Source: an uncultured Spartobacteria bacterium
Lineage (GTDB): Bacteria > Verrucomicrobiota > Verrucomicrobiia > Chthoniobacterales > Terrimicrobiaceae
DNA: 5,345 nt
NCBI GenBank assembly: GCA_903915315.1
Contig: CAIWSO010000072.1
Location: forward strand, 1 to 5,345
Reading direction: 5' to 3'
Shown: one piece after another, positions 1-5,345 of the stretch
Layout: each line of letters starts with the position of its first letter
How positions within the stretch are numbered: position 1 is the stretch's first letter
The notes under the pieces: generated by a model
Databases searched by the model: none
What the model was told of the DNA's origin: nothing
The model's input: only the letters and a program-made list of their open reading frames with translations
Made by a program: the position numbers and the translations under genes

Positions 1-716
1 CGGAGGGCGAAGCATTTTTTTCCCAGTAACGCATTTCCGCCGTAGCCTGAGCCGAAGCTCACCACGAGCCGTTCTTCGGGGAAGTGGGTGATGTAGGTGC
101 TCTCGGGATTGCACGGCCAAGCGGCATCCTTGGCTCCCGCCTCGAGCGGAACCCCGACAGAGTGCAGACACTTCACGTAGGCCCCTGTTTGCTCGATTTG
201 GGCATAAACATCGGGGCTTACCCGCGTCATGATCCGCATATTCGCGACCACATACGGGCTATCCGAGATTTCGATGCCGTATTGAGCGATGGGGGATCCG
301 ACTGGGCCCATGCTGAAGGGGATGACATACATCGTGCGTCCGCGCATGCAGCCCTGCATCAGCCCCTGCAGCCGTTTCTTCATGGCTTCCGGGGCTTCCC
401 AGTTATTCGTGGGACCGGCATCCTTTTTGGAGCGGGAGCAAATGAACGTGCGTTCTTCCACTCGAGCCACATCGCGAGGGTCGCTGCGGACGAGGAGGGA
501 ATTCGGTCGCTTCGCTGGGTTTAACCAAGTTCCGGCACCCGAGGCGACGATGGCTTTGCGCATCGTGGCATCTTCCTCGGGCGATCCATCGCACCAATGG
601 ATATCATCTGGAGTAGTGAGGGCGGCGATTTCATTCACCCAGGTGTTGATGGCCGGATGGTGTAGATGTGCGGAACCCTTTTCCGGCACTGAAGTGGCGT
701 CGATTCCCATGTACAT
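1..716 (-). CDS. pckG: Phosphoenolpyruvate carboxykinase (GTP), N-terminal part, runs off left edge
   Basis: This is the N-terminal 238 codons of the GTP-dependent enzyme that interconverts oxaloacetate + GTP and phosphoenolpyruvate + CO2 + GDP in the cytoplasm (gluconeogenesis or anaplerosis). Translation of the minus strand is open from ATG 716 to base 1. Family landmarks seen are ARVEERT (R85, matching substrate-binding R87 of the vertebrate enzyme), GRTMYVIPFSMGP (126-138), SPYVVANMRIMTR (153-165), FGSGYGGN (Y225, matching Y235) and LLGKKCFALR (K233/K234, matching metal-ligand region K243/K244). These residue numbers track the vertebrate enzyme within about 10, which supports this start; a second ATG lies two codons in (710). 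The usual length is about 600 residues, so the P-loop and GTP-binding half lie outside. There is no Shine-Dalgarno; the leader is A-rich. It lies 40 bases downstream of cfa on the same strand with no visible terminator between, so cotranscription is possible. Identity is very secure and it is not the unrelated ATP-type enzyme (pckA). Confidence 0.97.
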   Translation of the reverse strand, partial: MYMGIDATSVPEKGSAHLHHPAINTWVNEIAALTTPDDIHWCDGSPEEDATMRKAIVASGAGTWLNPAKRPNSLLVRSDPRDVARVEERTFICSRSKKDAGPTNNWEAPEAMKKRLQGLMQGCMRGRTMYVIPFSMGPVGSPIAQYGIEISDSPYVVANMRIMTRVSPDVYAQIEQTGAYVKCLHSVGVPLEAGAKDAAWPCNPESTYITHFPEERLVVSFGSGYGGNALLGKKCFAL

Positions 717-756
717 AGTTTTATTTATTGGTTGGGTCCATTCAAGATAATGCCGA

Positions 757-1959
757 CTACGAGAGTCGCAGCGGGTGCGAGGTCGGAACTCCGTTGGCGG
801 AAAAGAGAAACTGAAAGACCTGCATGCTTCGGGCCCGGAACGCTCCAGAGCAACTCAAGAGATACAGTCTCCACATCCGCACAAATTCCTCGCCGTAGCG
901 AAGACGATATTCTTCCCTCGACCTCATGAATCCCGCCTCCCAGGCCCGCAGGGTGGGGACGTAGTAGGGTCCGAGATTGTGCATATCTTCATCAACGAAG
1001 AGGCCCTCTGCCGCCTGCAGGACCTGCGCCACGCTGGGGAGGGTGGAATTCGCGAAGATGTAGCGGGAGATCCAGCGGTCGCACAGGTGTCGCTGTACGT
1101 TGCCGGTGATCGTGTGGCAGAGGAAGAGCCCGTCTTCCTTGAGGCAACGCTTCACCGTTTCCATATAGGTGCGGTAGTTTTTGGGGCCGACATGCTCGAG
1201 CATCCCGACGCTCACGATCGCATCGTATTCCCCCTCCAGTTCGCGGTAATCCTGCAGCAGGATCCGGACAGGCAGGTTGGCGCAATGCGCATCGGCATAG
1301 CGCTTCTGCTCCTCCGAGATGGTGATGCCTGTGACTTCGCAGCCATGGTTCTCGGCAGCAAAGCGTGCCAAGCCACCCCACCCGCAACCGATGTCCAGCA
1401 CGCGCATGCCGGGCTGGAGAGCGAGCTTTTTGCAGATCAGCTCCATTTTCAATTCCTGCGCTGTTGCGAGATCTGTGGTGCCCTTGAAATAGGCGCACGA
1501 GTATTGCATCGCGGGATCCAGCATCGCGCCGAAAAAATCATTCCCGAGATCGTAGTGCTTCCTCCCGACGACGCGGGAGCGGGATTGGCTTTGGAGATTG
1601 AGCAGAAGTGAGAACGCGACCTCCATGAGCGAGCGCAACCCCGGACGAATGTGGTTCTCCAGATTGCAGCGAATCGCACGGTAGCAGAGCTCCTCGATGT
1701 CGTCGCACTCCCACCAGCCTTCCATATAGGACTCGCCGAATCCCATCGTGCCATCGGCCAGCACTCTTCGGAAAAATCGGTCATCCCGCACACGGATGTC
1801 GCAGGGCCGATCGCCATTGATGGTGATATCCGCCTCCGCGAAAAGTCGGGTGATGGTCTTTTCCGCATGGCTCGGTTTTTTGGTTTCGGGCCGAACGATG
1901 GTGAACTTGGGTTTCTCTTCGCTGACGGCTTGGCGCCGCGCTTGGGCTGTTGCGCTCAT
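757..1959 (-). CDS. cfa: Cyclopropane-fatty-acyl-phospholipid synthase
   Basis: This is a 400-residue SAM-dependent enzyme that adds a methylene bridge across the double bond of unsaturated acyl chains in membrane phospholipids, usually in stationary phase or under acid or osmotic stress. E. coli Cfa has 382 residues. The N-terminal domain (about 30-125) carries GFGESYMEGWW (73-83). The methyltransferase core has KHYDLGNDFF (134-143), the SAM motif LDIGCGWGG (188-196) and GITISEEQ (211-218). Active-site residues by family knowledge (E. coli C139, E239, H266, I268, Y317) match C155 in QYSCAYF, E255 in GMLEHVG, H282 and I284 in CHTITGN, and Y332 or Y333 in GPYYVPTL, so it should be active. The start at 1959 has AAGGG 11 bases upstream and overlaps the stop of the preceding small gene. 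The frame stays open to 2340, but that extension would run into the divergent gene and adds no family sequence. Related mycolic-acid or tuberculostearate methyltransferases are less likely given the full-length Cfa architecture. Confidence 0.95.
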   Translation of the reverse strand: MSATAQARRQAVSEEKPKFTIVRPETKKPSHAEKTITRLFAEADITINGDRPCDIRVRDDRFFRRVLADGTMGFGESYMEGWWECDDIEELCYRAIRCNLENHIRPGLRSLMEVAFSLLLNLQSQSRSRVVGRKHYDLGNDFFGAMLDPAMQYSCAYFKGTTDLATAQELKMELICKKLALQPGMRVLDIGCGWGGLARFAAENHGCEVTGITISEEQKRYADAHCANLPVRILLQDYRELEGEYDAIVSVGMLEHVGPKNYRTYMETVKRCLKEDGLFLCHTITGNVQRHLCDRWISRYIFANSTLPSVAQVLQAAEGLFVDEDMHNLGPYYVPTLRAWEAGFMRSREEYRLRYGEEFVRMWRLYLLSCSGAFRARSMQVFQFLFSANGVPTSHPLRLS

Positions 1960-2144
1960 ATGCGATAGAGCCCTTGGTGACGTGAGAGGACTTGGACGAC
2001 GAGGCGGAGTTGCTGATCGGATTGGCTGCGGAGCCAGTCTGCGTGGGAGCCAGGGCGCTTCGCCTGCGTTGTCGGCCGCACGGCGATGGCATCGATGTGT
2101 TCCTCTTGTCCGTCCGGCACATGGTCTTGATTGGTGTTGTCCAT
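1956..2144 (-). CDS. Small hypothetical protein, 62 residues, translationally coupled to cfa
   Basis: I do not recognise this gene. It begins MDNTNQDHVPDGQEE and has a polar, charged, probably disordered first half (1-35). The second half (about 36-62, ADWLRSQSDQQLRLVVQVL) can form an amphipathic helix, ending in HQGLYRI. There is no signal peptide, cysteine pair or membrane segment. The codons mostly end in C or G and are rich in CTC, GTC, GAC and CGC, like the flanking genes. Its TGA (1958-1956) overlaps the cfa ATG (1959-1957) as ATGA, a typical coupling arrangement. These two points are the case for it being real. Against it are its short length, a weak ribosome site (GAG about 12 bases upstream) and a competing longer frame over the same DNA. 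If real it is probably the first gene of a unit with cfa and perhaps pckG; its role cannot be read from sequence. Confidence 0.5.
   Translation of the reverse strand: MDNTNQDHVPDGQEEHIDAIAVRPTTQAKRPGSHADWLRSQSDQQLRLVVQVLSRHQGLYRI
1971..1975 (-). promoter_or_regulatory. Ribosome binding site of cfa
   Basis: AAGGG on the minus strand ends 11 bases before the ATG at 1959. This is slightly long spacing but the only recognisable Shine-Dalgarno in the window, and it supports the internal ATG over the upstream in-frame start at 2340. It lies inside the last codons of the small upstream gene, so ribosomes ending there could reload on cfa. Confidence 0.55.
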
Positions 2145-2292
2145 AGGTCACATCTCTAAGGCGAAGGCGGCTGGCCTCGCTATCGGGCGAAGACCCCATA
2201 GTGGCGATTCTCACATTGGTGCATAAGCACAACTCGACCGCTCCGGCGGGCGAACCCAACCAAACCAAAAAATCACCCACCACCGCTTCACC
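2145..2292. other. Divergent intergenic region between the cfa unit and the 222-residue gene
   Basis: These 148 bases lie between two divergent start codons and so must hold the promoters for both directions unless transcription starts inside a gene. I see no convincing -35/-10 pair on either strand. The part next to the right-hand gene (2251-2292) is a C/A-rich, G-poor leader with runs such as ACCCAACCAAACCAAAAAA, predicted to be unstructured and without a Shine-Dalgarno. No clear palindromic operator was found. Confidence 0.5.
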
Positions 2293-2961
2293 ATGGATCA
2301 CCTCATCGAACAATGCGACGGAATCGCTTCCGCGAATCACGACCGCAAAAATCTCAACTTGGTCATCGTTTACGAAAATGTTGTTTCTGCCGCGCGCGCT
2401 CTCCGCGCCTGCGACATCCTGCGCGGCGATGAGCCGGAGGAGATCAATCTTTCGATCAAGGTTTGGAAGACGGACCTGCTCGGTATGGAAGATAACCGCG
2501 ACCGCGCTGCTGAGGCGGCCACTCTGGCTGACATCGTCATCGTCTCCGCTTCGGGTCGTGACGAGATGTCTCCATTTCTACGTATGTGGGCCGAGTCCTG
2601 GCTGGGGTGCGAACAGGCGCAGTCGAATTCGCTCCTCCTTCTTTTCGGTGACCACATCGGGCCGCACTCCCTTGAGATGGCGGCCTATCTTTGGCAAAAA
2701 ACAGCTCCTCGAGGGATCCGCTTTTTCAGCCATCCGAGTATGGATGGCTACGAGATCGAAACGAGGCCCATCCGCCAACGCGGGCTTCCCGAGCCGCTCA
2801 CAGCGATCGGCTCGGAGGCCTGGGATTGGCGGCCGGGCGATAGCATCCTCAGCCGTGGCATCGAGGATCAAAGCGCCTTCGATATCATCGAGAGCTTTGG
2901 TGAGCACTTGCGCGCCCACCTCGAAGCCGAGCGCTTCTCTCATGCCGCGAATGGACAATGA
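2293..2961 (+). CDS. Hypothetical alpha/beta protein, 222 residues, receiver-like fold without phosphoacceptor
   Basis: Function not recognised. Alternating strands and helices can be read from the sequence: strand LNLVIVYE (21-28), helix 30-43, strand INLSIKVWK (51-59), helix 68-79, strand DIVIVSAS (80-87), helix 94-104, strand SLLLLFGD (113-120), helix 126-138, strand IRFFSHPS (142-149), then a 70-residue tail. This five-fold beta-alpha order is that of a receiver or flavodoxin-like domain. The stretch TAPRGIRFFSHP resembles the GARGYIMKSE end of NarL receivers, but the aspartate expected after the third strand is S85/A86 and the conserved lysine is missing. It may thus be a pseudo-receiver or scaffold; this is inference. 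ATG 2293 is the first start after an in-frame TAA at 2224-2226; there is no Shine-Dalgarno. No signal peptide or membrane segment. The sequence style recalls uncharacterised verrucomicrobial proteins, from memory only. It lies upstream of, and in the same direction as, the two-component genes. Confidence 0.85.
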   Translation: MDHLIEQCDGIASANHDRKNLNLVIVYENVVSAARALRACDILRGDEPEEINLSIKVWKTDLLGMEDNRDRAAEAATLADIVIVSASGRDEMSPFLRMWAESWLGCEQAQSNSLLLLFGDHIGPHSLEMAAYLWQKTAPRGIRFFSHPSMDGYEIETRPIRQRGLPEPLTAIGSEAWDWRPGDSILSRGIEDQSAFDIIESFGEHLRAHLEAERFSHAANGQ

Positions 2962-2985
2962 TCGCCCCTATCACTGCGTGATTGA

Positions 2986-3012
2986 TTGACCCGCCTTTAA
3001 CGAGCGTATAAA
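2986..3012 (+). promoter_or_regulatory. Candidate sigma70-type promoter for the kinase/regulator unit
   Basis: TTGACC (2986-2991) and TATAAA (3007-3012) each match the sigma70 consensus at five of six positions, but the 15-base spacer is shorter than the usual 17. Transcription from here would start near 3020 and give a leader of about 115 bases before the kinase TTG codon. It lies just behind the stop of the 222-residue gene. A TATTAT at 3110-3115 is a possible second -10 element but lacks a good -35 partner. Prediction only. Confidence 0.35.
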
Positions 3013-3039
3013 ACTTGCTTAGGAATTAGGAAGATTCGG

Positions 3040-3059
3040 GGTGCTTTGCGCCGCTTTTT
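3040..3059 (+). terminator. Weak intrinsic-terminator-like hairpin
   Basis: GGTGC and GCGCC pair around a TTT loop (five base pairs, one of them G-U), followed by GC and five T. The stem is short, so it would be a weak terminator. It could end the transcript of the 222-residue gene. If the promoter at 2986-3012 is real, it sits in the kinase leader and could act as an attenuator. Confidence 0.35.
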
Positions 3060-3077
3060 AAAAGTCCGCATTTCCAG

Positions 3078-3086
3078 CCCCCCCCC
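3078..3086 (+). repeat. Nine-base poly-C tract in the kinase leader
   Basis: An uninterrupted run of nine C is followed by AA and then, after one C, six T (3090-3095). It stands out in an AT-rich spacer (roughly 3055-3135). It is noncoding, 48 bases before the kinase start codon. Such runs can change length by slippage during replication, and are also prone to sequencing error. Confidence 0.8.
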
Positions 3087-3133
3087 AACTTTTTTCTTAA
3101 GTAAATAAATATTATCTACATAGAAAATATATT

Positions 3134-4987
3134 TTGAATCCGAAATCCAATATTGCTTCCACATCTGTCATGGCGAATGGAGCGATCCCTCAGGACTTGC
3201 CTTTCAATCTGGAAGTTGAGAACAGGCGTCCTTTAGATATCGTTAAGGGAAAACCAAAGGTTTCGCAAAAGGTGAAGAAGAATGGCGCCAACGGCGGAGA
3301 GAAGGCATCGCCTTCTCCCATACAGCGAGCGCTCGCTTCTGGGGACTACCCCGCTATCGAGTTGCTGGATGGTTTTAAAGTTGAGCGAGACACGAGCGCC
3401 GAGACTGAGGTTGCTCCTGCGGTGAACGAACGTAGTAGCTACGAACGAAACCAAGAAACTCTGGAGATGCTCCAATATCACGATGATCAGTTTCGCGTCT
3501 TGGCCGAGCAATCTCCGGATTTGATTCTTCGATTCGACAGGGTTGGCCGCATCCTTTATGCGAATTCCAAGATTGAGGCAGCCACGGGATTCTCCCCCGA
3601 AGCTCTCGTTGGAAAAACATGGGCTGAAAAAGGCATAAAACCGCAATGCGTGGCATTCTGGGAATCCCTTGTCGAAAAAACCTTCGCTACTCGCCTCGAG
3701 CAGGATGAGGAGTATTTATGCGATTTGCCTACTGGATCCAAAATCTTCCAGATAAGAACGGCTGTCGAGTTGGTTGAGCGCGAAGAGCCTCAGAGCGTGA
3801 TCGCCGTTGCCCGTGACATCACCCAGCGACGCAGAAGTGAGCAGGATATCATGGATCTGAGCCAGCGCCTGCTCTATTTGGTGAACCATTCCCCTCTCGC
3901 TGTTGTGGAGTGGCATCCCGATGGACAATGTGTTTCTTGGGATGGGGAGGCGGAGTCGATCTTTGGTTGGAAACGGGCCGAAGCCTTGGGCTCCTCGATC
4001 CCCAGCCATGAGCTCATCCATCCGACGTGCAGGTTTGAATTCGAAGAAAAATTCGAACACCTGAAAAATGGCACCCAGTCGAGCGCATACCAGCTCTGCC
4101 GCACGATCAACAAAAAGGGCGAGGTATTGCACTGCGAGTGGTTTCTCTCTGCGCTGCGCTACGATTGTGGGCGTCCTAGATCCGTGCTCGCCTTGGTCAA
4201 CGACGTGACCGAGAGGGAGAAGGCGGATCACGAAATCAAAGAGATGAAGGAGGCGCTCGAGTCGACCGTCGAGCGTCGCACGGCTCTCCTTAGGCAGGCC
4301 AATGAGGAATTGAAGTCCGAGATAGCGAACCGCCGACAACTTGAGTTTGAGCTTATCCAAGTCAGCGAACGCGAGCACCGCCGCATCGGACATGACCTCC
4401 ACGATGGCATCTGCCAGGAACTCGCTGGAGTGCGTTATGCCCTCGAGTCGATTTCCCGGAAGCTTGAAAATATCGATCCCCTTCAGAAGGACTTGCAGGC
4501 CCTTTCGGATGGAATTCACCGTGCAATGCATCACACGCGCATACTCTCTCGCGGCCTCGCCCCGATGGAGCTAGAGCACGGCGATCTGGTCGCCGCGCTC
4601 AACGAGTTGGTGGAAAACTCGAGCAGTCTTTACAAGATCGAGTGCGACCTCGAGTTGCGTGGCGAACCTCTTCCGCTCGCCGTTGAGCCGGCGACCCATC
4701 TCTTTCGTATCGTGCAAGAAGCGCTTCAAAATGCGGTCAAGCACGGCCGGGCTTCGAATATCCACATCACCCTCGATTTTTCCGTCTCCCCCGCTGAGAT
4801 GGTTGTTCGAGACAATGGAAGCCGCGACTGTCCTCAGCCCGATCAGCCCAAAAATGGCATGGGTCTGAAAATCATGCAGCATCGCGCTGCATTACTTGCT
4901 GGCACAGTAACGGTCAACGTGCTCGAATCCGGCGGTACAGAAGTCCTAGCGACCTTCCCAAACCAGACCATCACACATGCCTCATAG
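3134..4987 (+). CDS. Soluble PAS-PAS sensor histidine kinase, NarL/DesK (HisKA_3) type
   Basis: This 617-residue cytoplasmic sensor kinase should autophosphorylate and pass phosphate to the overlapping response regulator. Residues 1-115 are polar, Lys/Ser-rich and unassigned. PAS 1 spans about 117-237 (FRVLAEQSPDLI, YANSKIEAATGFS, ending ARDITQR). PAS 2 spans about 245-365 (LVNHSPLAVVEW, ending VNDVTERE). A charged coiled coil runs about 365-410. The HisKA_3 dimerisation domain (about 411-478) holds the H-box GHDLHDG with phosphoacceptor H423. HATPase_c (about 515-610) has the N-box FRIVQEALQNAVKHG (N533), DNG (560-562) and GMGLKIM (575-581). No membrane helix or heme-binding cysteine motif is visible, so the ligand is unknown. 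DNGSRD has arginine (R564) where DNGxG kinases keep a second glycine. TTG 3134 is the first start after the in-frame TAA 3098-3100; ATG 3170 (residue 13) is the alternative. Neither has a Shine-Dalgarno, and no conserved domain depends on the choice. Confidence 0.93.
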   Translation: MNPKSNIASTSVMANGAIPQDLPFNLEVENRRPLDIVKGKPKVSQKVKKNGANGGEKASPSPIQRALASGDYPAIELLDGFKVERDTSAETEVAPAVNERSSYERNQETLEMLQYHDDQFRVLAEQSPDLILRFDRVGRILYANSKIEAATGFSPEALVGKTWAEKGIKPQCVAFWESLVEKTFATRLEQDEEYLCDLPTGSKIFQIRTAVELVEREEPQSVIAVARDITQRRRSEQDIMDLSQRLLYLVNHSPLAVVEWHPDGQCVSWDGEAESIFGWKRAEALGSSIPSHELIHPTCRFEFEEKFEHLKNGTQSSAYQLCRTINKKGEVLHCEWFLSALRYDCGRPRSVLALVNDVTEREKADHEIKEMKEALESTVERRTALLRQANEELKSEIANRRQLEFELIQVSEREHRRIGHDLHDGICQELAGVRYALESISRKLENIDPLQKDLQALSDGIHRAMHHTRILSRGLAPMELEHGDLVAALNELVENSSSLYKIECDLELRGEPLPLAVEPATHLFRIVQEALQNAVKHGRASNIHITLDFSVSPAEMVVRDNGSRDCPQPDQPKNGMGLKIMQHRAALLAGTVTVNVLESGGTEVLATFPNQTITHAS

Positions 4988-5345
4988 AAAAAAACTTAAA
5001 GCCCGCATCCTTGTCGTAGAGGATCACCCCATGACTCGCATGGGGCTGAGGATGTTGATCGATGGGGAGCGGGATATGGAAGTTTGTGGTGAGGCTGCCA
5101 GTGTCGGCGAGGGTCTCGATGCGGCTCTGACGCTGACCCCCGACCTCGTCATCACGGATGTCACTCTCCCTGGGCGCAGTGGGTTGGAACTCACGCAGGA
5201 CCTGCACGCCAGTTGCCCGGATCTTCCCGTCCTTATTCTTTCCATGCATCCGGAGGCGACCTATGCCCGCCGCGCTCTCGAGATCGGAGCGCGCGGCTAC
5301 ATTATGAAAAGCGAATCCGGCGACAAGGTGCTCCAAGCCATTCGC
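4977..5345 (+). CDS. NarL/FixJ-family response regulator, receiver domain, runs off right edge
   Basis: The first 123 residues are in the window and form an essentially complete receiver domain: ARILVVEDH (9-17) with acidic pair E15/D16, phosphoacceptor D61 in DLVITDVTLPGRSG, S89 in LILSMHP, and K111 in GARGYIMKSE. The GARGY(I/L)xK ending is typical of the NarL/FixJ family, so a LuxR-type helix-turn-helix is expected beyond base 5345, total about 210 residues; this is not seen. ATG 4977 lies within the kinase gene and the overlap is 11 bases. There is no Shine-Dalgarno, which suggests translation by reinitiation or coupling. Later ATGs (codons 19, 22, 26) would destroy the first strand and the acidic pair, so 4977 is the credible start. 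It is almost certainly the cognate partner of the kinase. Target genes are unknown. Confidence 0.95.
   Translation, partial: MPHRKKLKARILVVEDHPMTRMGLRMLIDGERDMEVCGEAASVGEGLDAALTLTPDLVITDVTLPGRSGLELTQDLHASCPDLPVLILSMHPEATYARRALEIGARGYIMKSESGDKVLQAIR

Noticed and set aside
728..737. ACCCAACCAA shared by the leaders of pckG (728-737, minus) and the 222-residue gene (2254-2263, plus) as a possible regulatory box
   Set aside because: A ten-base match between two places is expected many times by chance in a window of this size, the distance to the start codon differs (11 against 29 bases), and both leaders are simply A/C-rich.
84..750. Two plus-strand open frames across the left edge
   Set aside because: They are antisense to pckG, whose conserved motifs fill the minus strand.
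775..1611. Long open frame on the plus strand (278 residues) opposite cfa
   Set aside because: It is antisense to a clearly conserved enzyme, has no recognisable domain, and is expected from GC-rich codon use on the other strand.
2180..2240. Possible minus-strand promoter for the cfa unit (TTATGC, 17 bases, CACTAT)
   Set aside because: Only two of six bases match the -35 consensus and the -10 is poor; it is not better than chance.
1960..2340. N-terminal extension of the cfa frame to an upstream ATG (527 residues)
   Set aside because: The extra 127 residues are Arg/Pro/Ser-rich without family similarity, overlap the divergent 222-residue gene and the small coupled gene, and the internal ATG at 1959 gives the normal Cfa length with a ribosome site.
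2970..2982. ATCAC-TGC-GTGAT inverted repeat just after the 222-residue gene
   Set aside because: The five-base stem has no T-run and low GC content, so it is not a terminator; it is too short to call an operator without a second copy.
2201..2989. Plus-strand open frame (262 residues) overlapping the 222-residue gene
   Set aside because: Its Ser/Arg/Thr-rich translation looks like an out-of-frame product; the frame starting at 2293 has regular hydrophobic strands and helices and better codon choice.
3716..4534. Long open frame on the minus strand (272 residues) opposite the kinase
   Set aside because: It is a shadow of the PAS and HisKA_3 coding sequence; the kinase domains are unambiguous.

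Overview
The window reads as ordinary bacterial chromosome. It is moderately GC-rich with dense, intact genes and shows no insertion sequence, tRNA, rRNA or CRISPR array. The organism cannot be named from the sequence. A GTP-type PEP carboxykinase, mostly Shine-Dalgarno-less starts with A/C-rich leaders, soluble PAS-PAS NarL-type kinases, and a 222-residue protein of a style I associate with Verrucomicrobiota together make that phylum (Opitutales/Puniceicoccales-like) my best guess. This is inference, not proof.

Left block (1-2144, minus strand). Reading leftwards in transcription order there are three genes: a 62-residue unknown protein, a 400-residue cyclopropane-fatty-acid synthase (cfa) and the N-terminal 40% of GTP-dependent phosphoenolpyruvate carboxykinase (pckG), which leaves the window at base 1. 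The stop of the small gene overlaps the cfa start (ATGA), and cfa and pckG are 40 bases apart, so the three could form one transcript. This would link membrane-lipid modification to a central gluconeogenic/anaplerotic enzyme by position only; no shared pathway is evident.

Middle (2145-3133). A 148-base divergent intergenic region separates the left block from a rightward gene for a 222-residue alpha/beta protein of unknown function. Its predicted fold resembles a receiver domain without the phosphoacceptor aspartate. After it comes a 172-base AT-rich spacer holding a candidate sigma70 promoter, a weak terminator-like hairpin and a run of nine C.

Right block (3134-5345, plus strand). A soluble PAS-PAS-HisKA_3-HATPase_c sensor kinase of the NarL/DesK type (617 residues from a TTG start) overlaps by 11 bases a NarL/FixJ-type response regulator. 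The regulator's receiver domain is complete or nearly so and its DNA-binding half lies beyond the right edge. The two form a cotranscribed two-component pair. The kinase has no membrane segment, so it should sense a cytoplasmic signal through its PAS domains.

I found no convincing new system. The points most worth a second look are the receiver-like orphan next to the two-component pair, the small gene coupled to cfa, the altered ATP-lid motif of the kinase, and the C9-containing kinase leader.
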